From Nageia nagi (lineage: Eukaryota > Pinophyta), in contig JBITNC010000001.1 in assembly GCA_050084985.1 (NCBI GenBank), positions 59,644,001 to 59,708,000 on the forward strand: a stretch of 64,000 bases of DNA, read 5' to 3'. Below the pieces are notes generated by a model. It was given only the letters and a program-made list of their open reading frames with translations. It was not told where the DNA came from and searched no databases. Position numbers and translations under genes: made by a program. How positions within the stretch are numbered: the first letter of the stretch is position 1; every line of letters begins with the position of its first letter. Below, piece by piece: positions 13,863-26,980 of the stretch.

Positions 13863-14384
13863 TGAAGGAACAAGCCTACAAGATTAAATTTCTAATTACC
13901 CAAGATCACTTGTAAACTCTCTCTCAAATCCTTCAGCATTAATAACACACATACATAGAGTAGTATTCATAATATGAAACTAATATAAATTGGTTCCTCC
14001 AACCATGGGAATACATCCACTAATATAAGATCTTATTTCTCAAAGATCACTCTCTTACAACTCACTTTCTCACTTCTCCTACAAGAGCATAACTTTACTA
14101 CACACCTGCGTAAGTAATATCAAGGAGAGGGCATTCTATTTTAGATAAAAATTCTCCCTTGGATCATCCTTTTAACCATTGTATAATATCATGACATGCA
14201 TCACCCTTTTACCTAAGGGGCATACTCATGAGATGGAGTGAAGGACAAGTTACATTATAATATTCATAAATACTTAAAAGGTATCTAGTGATACTATTAA
14301 ATGTTAGTGAATTTACATTATCATATTCATTATTAAGTGAATTACATTAATAAACATTACAATAATACATTATACATTCCAACA
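13863..14384 (-). repeat. 3' LTR of copia C
   Basis: It begins TGAAGGAAC and ends ATTCCAACA on the plus strand, giving the TG...CA termini in either orientation. It is followed immediately by CTCCCCCTTAATGC, the complement of a polypurine tract. It aligns along its length with 21487-21959 and with the solo LTR at 24040-24543. Confidence 0.85.
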
Positions 14385-15119
14385 CTCCCCCTTAATGCAA
14401 TATTGGGGTAGAATGAAGAAAGATAGAAGAAAGAGAGAGTTCTCTTCCATATAGATACAATTAGAGATGAGAAGATTTACATATTTGAAAAATAAGCAAT
14501 ATCTTATATTGAGACTCACTAGTTTACTATTTGACAAAATGGTTTGCAATACAATCATTAACTGTAACTCATTTCACTATACAAAGTAGTTATTCAATAA
14601 CAAGTTGACATGATGAGCCTCCATGAGCTTACCCACTCAAAGTAGGTAATCTGCACTCTTAAGAAGAAACTTGCAAGCTACAAGAAGCTCATTAACAAGA
14701 TTAGTTAGATGCATCATATAAATATTCATGTCAACATAAGATAAATGAAACAGTTAATTTCATCCTTAAATTGATTAGTAATGCACTATAAGTCATGATG
14801 AAGATGTCAAGCCAATAACCATAATCACATGTTGTATATAAAAAATATATATTGATCAACATAAAAAATAGAGCATAAGCACATATGAGTTCCTCACATA
14901 TGGATAACTAAACAGTGCCAAAAATCACATACTAGTTCCTCACATGTGAAAAATTGAAATAGTGCTAGCAGAAACCATTATATGTTCAAAAATGTACAAC
15001 TAGTTCCCCACATAGAGTGAATAAACCATGAAGGTATACAAAAAGATCAATATTATATAACCACAAAATCCTCCTAGGGATGAAGTTATCATCACAAATG
15101 TGAATTCAATAAGAATTAA

Positions 15120-18100
15120 ATCTTCACTCCCCCTTGAGCATAACTTCATCACCCAAATAGATTCCCTAAGCTTACTAAATTGAGCTTTAGGAAGAGGCTT
15201 GGTAAATAAATTAGTGGAGTTTAGGAGTGATGGATAATACTACAATTATAGGATCCCATACAAAAGCTTCTCCTTGATAAAATGTGCTTGGATTTTAATA
15301 TATTTTATTCTATGATGGAAATAAGGTTCTTTATCAAAGTAATAGCTGACTAATTATTTGAAGAAATCTGAGATGGGTGAGCTTGATCATACTTAATTTC
15401 TTTTAGAAGATGCCTCAACCAAATGGCTTCTTTGGCTGTGACTATCATGGCATGATATTTTGCCTCTATAATGGAGAGAGAAGTAGTAGTTAGCTTCTTA
15501 AAATCCCAAGAGATAGCACCTAAACCAATGTTAAACACATATAAGAGGTTGATTTCCTATCATCTCTATCTCCCCATACTTAAAATCTAATTACCTTGAG
15601 ATAAAAAATGAGGAAAACTTGGAATACTTGACAATAAGATTCTTCATTCCTATAATATAACTCAATATTTGTTTAGAAAATATTGAGATGCTCAACATAT
15701 GGTTTCTACATAAACCATATCATAATATTTATTGCAAAGGTAATATCTATCCTAGAGATAGTCAAATATAGAAGACTATAAATTAATTGCATGTAAGACA
15801 TTGCATCTAACAAATGAGACTTGGAGCTAATAAATAAAGTGATTATAGGAGATATTGGGATCGTAGCAAGTTTGCACTCCTTCACTCCTAATATCTAAGA
15901 TATACTTGGATTGAATAAGGTAGGTTTAATACTTGTATTAGTATACTTGCATACCAAGATAGTAGTGCAAGAGACCAAGATCTGTCATTTTAAATATTTC
16001 CTTAAGTTTAGATATGCACTCTTAGATAATTTTATCATTATTTTTTGTGATCAGAATATCATTTACATAAAGAAGAATCAAGATCAAGTATTTTCCCTAA
16101 TTGAGCATATATATATCTAAATCAGAGAAGCACTTAGATAACCCAATGTTTACAAAGTATCTTAAAATCATTTTGTACCAAGCTCTAGGTGCTTGCTTAA
16201 GTCTACACAAGGACTTCTTTAACTTGCATATAAGGGACTCTTTGCCTTCCATAACAAACCCTTCTAGTTGATTCATGTAGATCTCTATATTTAAGTCATC
16301 ATTGAAAAAATCACTCTTGATGTTAAGTTGAAAAACTTTCCATTCTTGAGCTACTGAAAGAGAAAGGATTAACCTAATTATGGGCATCTTTTTCACTAGA
16401 TCAAAGGTTTTTTCATAGTCAACTTCGTATTTTTGAACCAAACCCTTAGCTACTAACCTTACCTTACTTTTCTCAATTTCTCCAACTGAATTGTATTTGA
16501 CCTTGTAAATTCATTTATTTCTAATCACATTCCATTTATTGGGATAGAGAACCAAATTCCAAGTTTAATTTTTTTATCAAAGTCTCATAATCCACTTTCA
16601 TGGCTTCCATTTAGTATTTATGCTTTGAAGCTTCTTTGAATGATGATAGCTCAATCTTAGTATCTATTTTGATAAAAAGGATTTGTTTAAGATCATATTT
16701 ATGTTATCCTTTGTGTTGGAAAGTTTTTCTCTTGAGGTGACTAATCTACAATAACATCTAACCAATTAGGTGCAACAAAAGATTCATCAAGATAATACAA
16801 GTCCTCATAGGAAGCAAATTCCTCAAGAAGTTCATTGAATTTGATGTTCCTCAAGATGAACACTACACTGGAGGAAGGAGAGTATAGCATGTAGCCTCTA
16901 TGTTGACTATCATAATTCATAAAGATGAATTTTCATATCTCTTATCTAACTTCATTCTTTTATCAGAAATAATAAAGGCATTGGTATCATAACCAAAAAC
17001 CCTAAGGTGAGAGATGTTAGGTTTCATTCCTTTCCATGCCTCATACAGGGTTTTTCCTTCAACTAATTTTATAGGATACCTATTTATGGTGTAGATCGTA
17101 GTGTTTATAGCTTCATCCCATAAGAAACTATGGAGATTATCCAACATATAACTAGCCATTTCCTAAATGGTCATATTATTTCTTTCATCAATATTATTTT
17201 ACTGAGGGTTGTAAGGGATGACATATTTATTTATTGATCCTATATTTGGTATACAAGTCATTGAACTCATGGCTATTCTATTCACCCCCATTATCAGATA
17301 TCAACATCTTGATTTTGAAGTTAGTTTGATTTTCAACTAAGGATTTGAAATCTTTGAATCTATCAAAGGTTTGATCCTTGTGCTTAAGTAGATAACCAAA
17401 TGTCATCCTACTAAAGTTTTCAATGAAATTCAATACATAATATACTCCTCCAAGAGACTTAGTCTAAAAAGGACCCATCAAATCTAAATACACAAGCTGA
17501 AGAGGTTGTGTTTCCCTTATTTCTTTATCTTTCTCAAATTTTTTATCTATTCATCTTGCCTAAGATGCATTTCTCATAAAGACCAATTATGGGTTATATC
17601 TATGGAAAACCTTCCATAAGTTCTTTATTTTTCATAACTTGAATGCTCTTATGATTAAGGTAGCCTAATCAATGGTGCTAGAGATTGCCCCTAGAGAAAA
17701 TATTCATAGCAAGGCATATCTTTGTTGGTACTTAATTCATAATGTAGATATAATATTTTATTGATCCTTTCACTACAGTGGTAAGTTCCTTCTTGATGTA
17801 TCAAGAGTGTGAGTTGAACTCGAATGAGTACCCTTTCTTGCAACTTGAATTATGAATAAAAGGTTCATACTAAGTTTAGGCACATAGAGCACATTTTCAA
17901 GAACCTTCCTATGTATCAACACACTCTCAATCCCTTGAACTTCAAGGATTAAATTATCAACTATCACAATTGCATCCTTTTTATACTTATGAAAATTTTT
18001 GAACATAGCCTTTTAAAAAAATATGTGATTTGTGCACCCAAACTCATCAATCCAATCATTCAAGAAAGTATGGTACTTGGAATGATGACCATAAAAAAAG

Positions 18101-18962
18101 TAGATTTATTATTATTCTTCTTGCTTTTGAAGTTTGTTGGTTTTTCAGATCATTTTCCACCTTGTTCTTTCTTTTTCTTATAGTAATCTGATTTCTTATG
18201 ACCATAGATATCATAGAAATTACAATTTCAATCAAATTTAGCTTTGGATTTGGATTTTCTTGACTTATCGTGATCATTTTATTATTTGCTTCCATCTTTC
18301 TCAAATTCCTTTTTCATAGCATGGGAATATTTCCTTTGATTATGGAACTTCTTTTTGAAGTGAGTCTTTGTTGGTCTAAGTGCCACAGGATGCTCCTTAG
18401 GATAAGAGATCAATAACTTTTTGTTGAGAGTTTCCTCATATTTCAAAAGAAGCCTTGAAAGATTTTCCAAGGAGTACACCTCTTCTTCATCATTGAGCCT
18501 CATATCAATAATTGTCATAAAGTGATTAAATTTAGAAGATAGATTTTGAAGGATAATGAATACCATAATTTGGGTCCTAAGATTAATGATCTTGTTTAAT
18601 TATATTACAATACTTTCATTTTTCTCTTAACATGATTGCAATAATTTTTGAAGAATGGTGAACCTCTTAGAGAATTTGGAGATAAGGTAGATTTTCTTCA
18701 ATTGATCCCAATCTTTCTTTGCAAGGTTTGAAGAACATATCATGAGGAGGACTTCATTTGAAACTAAATAGAAGATCATGGAGTTTGTTGGCTCATTCTT
18801 TATATTGTAAGCCTTAAATGACTTCTTATATGTTAAAGCTACTTGGTTTTCATTTACGTTTTTCCATAGTTTCTATGCTTGGAGTCTCTTCTTCATCCTA
18901 GGTTTCCAAATAATGTAGTTGGAACCATCTAGGATATACTTAGGTATAAAGGAGTCACCCAT
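15120..18962 (-). pseudogene. Copia C gag-pol, heavily mutated
   Basis: Minus-strand pieces in copia order. Gag starts at the ATG at 18962 (IPKYILDGSN) and continues through 18282-18566 (RLNDEEEVYSLENLSRLL). A protease-to-integrase spacer fragment lies at 17773-18006 (FHKYKKDAIVI to VLYVPKLSMNLL). Integrase C-terminal sequence is at 16917-17159 (KTLYEAWKGMKPN, HLRVFGYD), RT at 16097-16441 (VFQLNIKSDFFNDDLNIEIYMNQ) and RNase H at 15350-15538 (TTTSLSIIEAKYHAM). The frame is lost between every pair of blocks, and conserved acidic residues are replaced in places (DVKSAF to NIKSDF). It is a dead polyprotein. Confidence 0.82.
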
Positions 18963-21486
18963 TTACTACAAAAGAAGGTGAACGTGTTAACCAATGTAAC
19001 CATATTAAATTTTTTGAACCAAATTAATCAACCATGTTGATTTTTTTCAAATCAATAATACATGTTGATATTTATTCAAATAAATCAACCATACATATTA
19101 AATTAATCAATCATACATGTTGAATTTTGACCAAGGATAATCAATAAGGTATGTTTGAATTGTTTAACCAATTTCACATATGCAAAAAGTTTACAATCAA
19201 ATCAAGTGATAAATACCATACATGCAGCATTTTTTCATAACCAAGTAACATAGTTATATAGAGGGTAAAGTTGAGCCTTGTTTTCTTATTTAAAATTAGG
19301 CCTTCACCTAGATTCCTACATGGAGCCCAAGTCCTACTAATCCTTAACTAGTTTCCCTTGGTTGGTAATATATTCTCACAAGGAGGAGTACTAACTATTT
19401 TCCAAGGGTATGATGTATGTTGGATCTATCAAATTATTATCTTGATCAAGTTTTAAGTTATCCTCCTAGGTTATCAGGATAATCCCTGAATGGATGTGTT
19501 GATATGTGGTATCATTACACACGTCTTTCCACTTATATGGAGTTATGTCCAAACCAATAGAAGCCTTATGGCTAATTAAAAAGTATAAACTTTACACTAT
19601 TTGGATCGTCAAACTAAAGGATCCAATATACCTTTTTCTCCCCTTGTGGCTCCCTAAATAAGTCATTTTGTAGAATATACATATGGATGTGTTCATTTTA
19701 AGGGGTGCACTTGCAATGTTTGTGATTTTTATTAAAATAAAAGTAAAGTGCTTAACATAAAGTAAAGTGATTAAAAAAAATGATACATCATCCAAAATTG
19801 AAACCGTAAGAGTATCCAATAAGTTTTCTCACAACCCTAATAGGACCTCTTTACAAAAAAAGTGCATGGGTTCATTATTTTTAAGTAACAAAAAAATCTC
19901 TCCTTTTTAATTAAAAAAATTGAACCTATCAAAGAATTCCCCTTCATCAACATTTGAAAAATATAGTTAAAAAAATATCTTCCTTATTGTAAAATTGTTT
20001 TAACTCTAAGGGGAAAAAATCCCCACTTTTTAACACTTAAAAAATTGCCACATATTTACTATAGCAAAAAATTCCCCCCTTTTTGCAATTTTACCTTAGA
20101 GGAAAACAATTTATCAAGGGAAAAAAATCTCCACACTTAAAAAATTACTCATAAAATTTGTCTTCCCTTTTTAAGATAAAAAATATTCCCTTTTTCAAGG
20201 AATTTAACTCCTCAAAAGAAATTATCCTCCATCCTCTTTATAAAAAAGGTAAAAAAATATTAAGTACTCCCCCTTTTATTTAAAAATAAGTTAAAATATA
20301 AAACTCCTTCAAATTTTAATTTTTAAGAGGAATGATGACAAATAATTAAATTTGAACTTGATATTACTCCACCTGCAAAAAAATTAATGCCAAGTTTTAC
20401 CCCTACTCCACTCCAAGCCATTAATGCTAGTTGGTGGATTTAAATTATGACATAAAAAATTTGGCTTGTAAGCAACAAAAATAAATAATGGCCAAGCAAG
20501 TAATAAAAAATTCTAGCCAAAAAGAAAGGGGTAGAGGTGGTATTAGAACCAAGAAAAAATAGCCACAAAGGATCAAATTATGGTGTGTTGAAGCCGCCAC
20601 AAGGTCGCATGAGATGAGGTAGTTGAGGTAAGAAGCACAAAGCCATGTCAAGTGGAGCCCGTTAGGGGGTGACTTAATCTAGTGCAAAGCAATGGTCAAG
20701 TAGCTTTGTATCATGTTTAACGTAGTATGAGATGGAAAGGGGGTAGTCGAGGGACAGATGATAGCCAAAGGTGTCACATAGGGGGTGGGTCAAAGTGCCC
20801 TCATGGGATGGAGAAGCGTAGTAGGTTGCATGATAGTAGGCAAGTGGTATATGATGGCAACAAGTTGGAGTAGCTATTAACATGTATTGATAAGCAAAAA
20901 TTAAAAAAGAATGTCCCCTCCTATTACTATTATTTTTGTTAAAGAATGTTTAATTATATACATTTTTTATTTACTTCCATCATAAATTGCCTTTGACATA
21001 GTGTATATACATGTTATTACTTTTATTTATTTAATTTATACAAAATAACAATAATCTATTTTTTGTAAAAAGATACACTATGAATAACAATTTTGAAAAA
21101 AATGTACACATTAAAATTGCAAGTTTTACCTCCCACTTTTAATAAATACCAAAAAAAGGTTATAAAGTAAAAGAAAATTGCAAAATTATACTCTTATAAA
21201 TTACATAACAATATATTATTGCTATTTTAGGCAATTTTATCAAAATAAAATGTAACTAAAAAAAGGATGTTAGTGTAAGTAATTGCATAACAATAATATA
21301 TTGTTACTTATAAGCAAATTTTGTAAAAAAAATTAACTAACACAAAAGAAATGTTAGTATCATAATGATTTAATCAAAAATAAATAGGGTAGAGGTTATA
21401 CCTTCACTTGATTTTATCTCACAAAAATGAATATGAACCTCCAAGGATATTGAAGAGGAGCCTCCTAGAATGGCCCTTATACCAAT
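18963..21486 (-). other. Copia C leader and 5' untranslated region
   Basis: Non-coding region between gag and the 5' LTR. The part at about 19260-19720 matches the pre-gag leader of copias A and B (the GGCCTTCACC block and the stretch around TTATCAGGATAATCCCTGAA). The rest (19850-21400) is rich in A or T runs. A degraded primer-binding-like TATACCAAT directly precedes the LTR at 21487, where an intact copy would read GATACCAAT. Confidence 0.6.
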
Positions 21487-21959
21487 TGAAGGAACAAACC
21501 TACAAGATTAAATTCTTAAGTACCAAGATCACTTGTAAACTCTCTCTCAAATCCTTAAGCATTGAGAACATACATACACAAAGCAACATTCACAAGATGA
21601 CACCAATATAAAGTGGTTCCTCAACCATGGGAGTACATCCACTAATCTAAGATCTTATTTCTTAAAGAGTACTCTCTTACAACTCACTTTCTCACTTCTC
21701 CTACAACCTAAATAAGAGCATAACTTTGCTACAAACTTGAGTAAGTAATATCAAGGAGAGGGACTTCTATTTATAAGCCAAAATCCTCCCTTGGATCACC
21801 TTTTTAACCATTGTACAATGGCATGACATGCATCACCTTTTACCAAGGGGTATGCTCATGAGATGGATTGAAGGATAAGTTACATTATCATATTCATAAA
21901 TACTTAAAAGGTATCTAGGGATACTTTTAAGTATTAGTGAATCTACATTATCATATACA
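21487..21959 (-). repeat. 5' LTR of copia C, internally shortened
   Basis: It begins TGAAGGAAC like the left LTR and matches it through the ATACTT region. It then jumps to CATATACA, losing about 50 bases before the terminal CA at 21958-21959. The CACCT target duplication follows directly. Confidence 0.8.
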
Positions 21960-23360
21960 CACCTTTGGGTCACCATGACCCAATGCTCCTTATTTAACAA
22001 TGATACTTTATACAATTGTTGATGTGTGAATGTATTCAACTTTAACTTTTCAACCATATTTGTCGATACCAAGTTCTCAATGCTTCCACTATTCATAATC
22101 ATTTTACAAACCTTCCCTCCACTTACACACCTTATCCTAAAGATATTTCTCCTCTACGGTGCTTTTGCTACTAATTGCCCACCTAAGATGATTAAAGTCC
22201 TTATCATGAGTTCTCTGACTTTAGCTATAAAATGACCTTGAGTATCCTTTTCTTCTTGAGGCTTGATGGATTATTCCATATTTATCCTATTATTCTTTCG
22301 TCACCATCTCTCCTTGGATCCTTGCATTCAATGTACCTATGACTTTTAGCTTTACAATTATACTATCCAGTGAACCTAACAGGTCCTTGACCTCTTTGTT
22401 TAGTTCCATTTAATCTTCCTTTATATTTATGGTATCCTTCACACTAAGAGTTACTCAAACACTCACCTTTCTCTTTGTTTTAAGGTTTATCATGTTTTTC
22501 ATAGGATCCTCCTTTACCTTTTCCTTGCTTATACTTTTAGGATTCCTTCCTTGTTAACTTATCTTAATCTTTTAAAGCGTACTAATACATCTCATCTACT
22601 GAATAAATGTTCAATAATACCAATTCATCCTAATGATTAATCTCAACCCATTCATGTACCTTGGTATCCTCAATATATCCTACTCTAATGGTTAACTAGT
22701 AAAATTCCTTTGTATAATCCTTCATATTTGTCTTCCTTTATCAAAGATTTTACAATTTTTAATATAGGTTTAGCTCATAGTCTCCAGGAAAAAGCTTCCT
22801 TTCCAACTTAGCTACTATTTTATTCTAAGACTTGATATTTTCCTAACCTTTTCGAAATCTTTCCTTTTGAATTTGTTCCTACCATAAGGATGCATGTCCT
22901 TTTAATTTAGTAATGGAAAACTTGCTCTTCTTATACTCTTCCATATTTGTTAAGTTTTAGTACTTTCCCAATTCCATGATATAATCAATGAGCTCTTTAG
23001 CTTCCAAGCTTCTAACATAATTAGTAACTTTATTCTCGACTTACTTCCCATCTTTGTTACTACCTTAGCAAGTTTCACTTTATGAGCTCCTTCTTCTTCA
23101 TTTTAGTTGGTTCCTTCTTCAAATAGACTATATTCACTCTCATCCAAATCTACATGTTGCCTTCCTTTATGTTGACCTTTATTTGTATCTTGTAACTCAT
23201 TTTCCTCCTCTATAATTGCATATATTTTTCCTTTATCCTCCTCCTAAACCAACTCTCATGCCTCCTCTTAGACCTCCTATCTATTTTCTTTAGGTTCTTC
23301 TTCACATGATAATATTCTTCTTCTCTATATCTAGCTCTTCTCTAATACTACCTAGTCCAA
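21960..23360 (-). pseudogene. Gypsy gag and protease remnant
   Basis: On the minus strand, 21960-22102 encodes the gypsy protease start (NSGSIENLVSTNMVEKLKL, where the family has DSGS; the active-site Asp is replaced by Asn). The frame continues across the copia C insertion into 13862 and lower, which confirms the two halves were once joined. Near 22325-22365 there is a degraded zinc knuckle (YNCKAKSHRYIEC, first Cys replaced). Upstream sequence to 23360 should be gag and the 5' untranslated region but is too decayed to define domains. Confidence 0.65.
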
Positions 23361-25026
23361 TGTCGAATGTGTGACAAGCCCAAATCCTAAACCAAACTAC
23401 CATGATACACTTTAATGTAGATTGATCTCCAACTATTAGTTAAGTATAGGCACCAAGAATGAAGTTCACACATTTATCTCATTTACTATATGACCTCTTA
23501 ATGGGTCATTCCACATGCTTAACCTCTATTTTAAAATATTGACCAACTATTTACCTAAATTTGACTCATTGATTCCAAAGGTCTAAGTAGCCCAAGTATT
23601 AATTAATTAATTAATGTAATTAATTAATTTTTCCCTTTAAAATATTTATCAATAATTAACTAATATTCCAAGATAGGAGAACCAAATTTAGAGGCAATAA
23701 TATAAGAAAGCAAATAATAATATTAAATCACCATTTCCATGAAATTAGAATAGCTTTTCATTTTCTATTAATATTGCCCAAAATATTACAGTAATAGTCT
23801 TTTTAAAAATAAATAATTCTCCACCATATAATATAATAAAATATTAGCTTTAATTTTTAAAAATTACAAGATAAATCTAATATGTACTTGGAGGCACATT
23901 TTAGGTTTTTATGGGAGGAAATAACTATAGTAGGTCATACCTTTCCTAATTGTTATGAGATAACCTTCTCCAAAACTTTGGCCTCCTTCTTGTTCTCTTA
24001 TATCACTTATAAATGGGTTCCCTCACCTCATATCTATACTGTTGGAATGTATAATGCATCATTGTGAAGGTTTGTATTAAATCTTCTATGTAAATTCACT
24101 AATACTTAAGAGTATAATTTGATACCTTAAGTATTTAAGTGAATATGATAATGTAACTTGTCCTACACTCCATGTCATGAGCATGCCCCTTGGGTAAAAG
24201 GATGTTCATGTCATGCTTTTATACATTGGATAAAAGGGTGATCCAAAGAGGGATTTTGGCCTATAAATAGAAGGCTCTCTCTTTGTGATTACACACCAAG
24301 TGTGGAGTAAAGTTATGCTATAGGATTGAAGTGTAGGAGTTGATATTAGGAGGATTGTAAGAGAGTTGTATTTATGATTGAAGTAAAGATCTAATTAGTG
24401 GATGTACTCCTAGTTGGAGGAACCACTTTACATCTTGAGTTACTTTGTGAGATTATCTTGTTTGTGAGTTTGTTGGATGTGAATTGAGAGCTTTCATGTG
24501 ATCTTGGTTGATTAGGAATTATATTGTAGTGTTAGTTCCTTCATATATTCCTTTTTTGACATCATGCTCCATTAATGTAATAATCAAAGCAATTAACCAT
24601 TTAATGGTTATACTAGGTAGTTATTAGCATGTTTTCAAAATGATGTGTATAATGTTCATCAAAAACCTAGCCTTTGATTTTGTTATCTTCTTCTATAAGT
24701 TACAAGTTATACCTTTCTTTTGGGATAATTAGTAAAGTAAGAAGATGCAACATCCCCCTTGATAAGCTAAGTATCCTAAGTTGCAGGTCGCACCTTTCAT
24801 GCATGATGAAAATAGGAAATGGGAAAGTTTTATAGTCCTTTTTATTAATCCAAACCCAAAATTATAGATAACATATTTTATGTAGGATAAAAATAATTAT
24901 TAGAGAAGATGTGACTTCATCCCTAGGTAGACTAAGTAGTCTAGGTTACAAGGCACACCTTTTCTGTTTGATATAAAATAGAAAATATGGAAGACCCGAC
25001 TACTGACTTGGAAAATTTTTACTAAC
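23361..25026 (-). repeat. 5' LTR of the gypsy element, left part
   Basis: It begins TGTCGAATGTG and aligns with the LTR at 9391. It is split by the solo LTR at 24040-24543 and by the CACTA element from 25027, and resumes at 44877. The last bases before the CACTA, around AATTTTTACTAAC, correspond to AATTTTGCTAAC in the other LTR, so the join is exact. Confidence 0.7.
24040..24543 (+). repeat. Solo LTR of a copia C-like family
   Basis: A 504-base unit running TGTTGGAATG to TTCCTTCA, aligned in the opposite orientation to copia C's LTRs. It includes a TATAAATAGAAGG promoter-like box near 24262. It is flanked by TATAC and TATAT, a 5-bp target duplication with one mismatch, and interrupts the gypsy LTR. 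No internal retrotransposon sequence is present, so it is best explained as a recombined solo LTR. Confidence 0.82.
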
Positions 25027-25054
25027 CACTCCTACATTTAAGCAATTTAGCATC
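25027..25054 (+). repeat. CACTA left terminal inverted repeat
   Basis: It starts CACTCCTACATTTAAGC and ends in GCATC-like sequence. It pairs with 44849-44876, with mismatches at the fifth base and in the middle. A further TIR-like copy ends at 25984. Confidence 0.8.
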
Positions 25055-25254
25055 ACAACATGCATCAATCCACACTATTATTTAGAAAAAAATGCATAAA
25101 TCATGACAAATCAATTGACGCTAAGGGCATCGTCAAACAAAGTATCGTTTGTTGTGTCAAGTATAACATCATTATTTGCATCATATATCAAATTCTAAGT
25201 GTCAAATAATTAACATTATACATGATGTATAAAGCATCATGTATAACATCAAAA

Positions 25255-25509
25255 TTATAAAAATGCATCAAAATTATAGGAATGAGGGTTTGCATCATGC
25301 ATCTTGCCAAACAATTTGTCTATCTTCTCTACACTTCCATATTTTGCATATATGACTAATAGGGTACTCATAACCATAACATTTGATAAAAAAATTATTT
25401 TAAAGAGTCTTTGATGTATATATAAACCCTTTTGCAAATCTCTCAGTTTGGTGCATCCTTTGAGGATGCTGGGAAAGTTGAATTCATTTGGTTGGACTAT
25501 TGCTCGTGT
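25255..25509 (-). pseudogene. Captured PPR-protein fragment inside the CACTA
   Basis: An open minus-strand stretch of 84 codons reads as a plant pentatricopeptide repeat protein: QPNEFNFPSILKGCTKL, then GLYIHQRLFK, then STLLVIYAKYGSVEKIDKLF and GKMHDAN. These correspond to just over two PPR units of the PLS type (family forms PNEFTF..IL.AC.KL, G..IH..I, ..L..MYAKCGS...A..LF..M). PPR proteins bind organellar RNA. There is no start codon, and a stop closes both sides, so it is a fragment. It lies within the 1.7 kb of CACTA sequence proper, not in the copias, which points to gene capture by the transposon. Confidence 0.78.
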
Positions 25510-25984
25510 TTATTGCATTTGGTGAAATAGTTTCAATGCCTATTGAGGAAAGTTATATCTTTGGTAACCTAAAATTATCATATTCCATGAGAAGATGTGT
25601 CATTTGAGCATAATCAAAAACTTCATGGGCATCCACCAAACTTTGAGGGCCTTTTCTACCAAACTTCATGGATTGCTAAAGCATGCAATGCATATTTTTC
25701 TTAACAAAAAATACATATACACACAACTATCTACGTTCTTCAACATGTCTTCAGCTCCTGCAAACTTGTATCACTAAAAATGCCCTTATGAAGGGTAAGC
25801 TCCTTCATTTACTCATCAATGGCATCATACCCACCATTAAAAATCCACCATCAATCAAGGGTGTAGATGGTAAATAATGTAATTAATGCAAATGGGAATA
25901 ATTAATGCACTATTGCTCCACTTTGTAAATATTGACACATATATCAGAAATATGACAATAATATGTAGCAAAAATGTAGTAGTG

Positions 25985-26483
25985 TTTACTTAGATTCTAT
26001 ATTCACTCTGTTAATCATAAAATGCATAAAAGACAAAGCATACATTCATGAACAAGTACGTCATCGGTGTCCTAGAATTGATACACCATCGGTGTCATAG
26101 TATAAGTGAAATTACAAACATGAAAAAGAATGTAGCAATGAGTGAATTAGCGAATAATCAAGTTATGAACATACATGCAAACTTACAAAATAATAGATGT
26201 GTAATATAGATAGATAAAGCAAGTTGTAATCCTTCAAATGATCTTCAATTGATAATCCTTGTATTAGCTTTAAATGATTATTTGCCCATGATCTACTCAT
26301 CATTTATAGGTTATCAAATGATGCCTTTATATATGATACAAGTTTATATGAATTTGATATTTTGACCCCTTGTACATTCTGCAAGAGTCAAATACATGGC
26401 CTACACCTCTTTTATACATTTTTAATCCCTTTTTAAATAATACATTATTAAGGGATTAAAATGATTTATTGAATATATAAAGG
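25985..26483. other. CACTA interior, non-coding
   Basis: AT-rich sequence between an internal TIR-like copy (ending 25984) and the copia A insertion point. No reading frame is supported. The AAAGG at 26479-26483 is the left target duplication of copia A. Confidence 0.5.
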
Positions 26484-26966
26484 TGTTAGAATTTGTAATG
26501 AAATATTGTGAATATCTAAACTCATTGTAAATTCAATTAATCACTTAAAGGGTATGTAGATACCTTAAGGGATTAATTGAATTCTTTAATATGTATACTT
26601 TGACTTTACCAAGTGGTTAGTTGGTAGGTTAAAGTTAGGTGATACATTTATTGTAACCCTAACCTTACCCTTGGGTTAAAGGGAGGTTAGGGAGGTGCTC
26701 TCAAGCTATAAATAGAGGGCCTCTCCTCTTGTAACATAACTAAATTTTTGGAGTAAGATTACTCTACTAGTTGTGTAGGAGAGGAAGAGAATAGTTGTAA
26801 GAGGGGCATACTTGAGAATTGAGATACCAGTTGTGGATGTACTCTCAAGGAGGGAGGAACCATATTACACTTGTGTTATCTTGTGTGATTATGTTATCTT
26901 GTGTATGATTGAGTTTCGTAGTCTTAGGTCCTTGAGGATTTGTTTAGATCTAGTCTAAATCCTTCA
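26484..26966 (+). repeat. 5' LTR of copia A
   Basis: A 483-base repeat from TGTTAGAATTTG to AATCCTTCA. A TATAAATA box is at 26707-26714, followed by the presumed transcription start in the GAGGGCC region. It aligns with 34768-34791 plus 44144-44602. Confidence 0.92.
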
Positions 26967-26968
26967 AT

Positions 26969-26980
26969 TGGTATCAGAGC
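26969..26980 (+). other. Primer-binding site of copia A
   Basis: TGGTATCAGAGC, complementary to the 3' end of plant initiator tRNA-Met, two bases after the LTR end, as in most plant copia elements. It primes minus-strand cDNA synthesis. Confidence 0.92.

Larger units (their letters stand above)
13863..21959 (-). mobile_element. Copia element C, degenerate, inserted in gypsy protease/pol
   Basis: A minus-strand Ty1/copia retrotransposon of 8.1 kb. It is flanked by the 5-bp direct repeat CACCT at 13858-13862 and 21960-21964, and gypsy coding sequence resumes on both sides. It has LTRs at 13863-14384 and 21487-21959, a long leader, and gag-pol at about 15120-18962. It resembles copias A and B in gene order and leader sequence but is much more decayed, so it is an older relative. 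The right LTR lacks about 50 bases near its outer end but still finishes in CA just before the target duplication. Confidence 0.85.
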
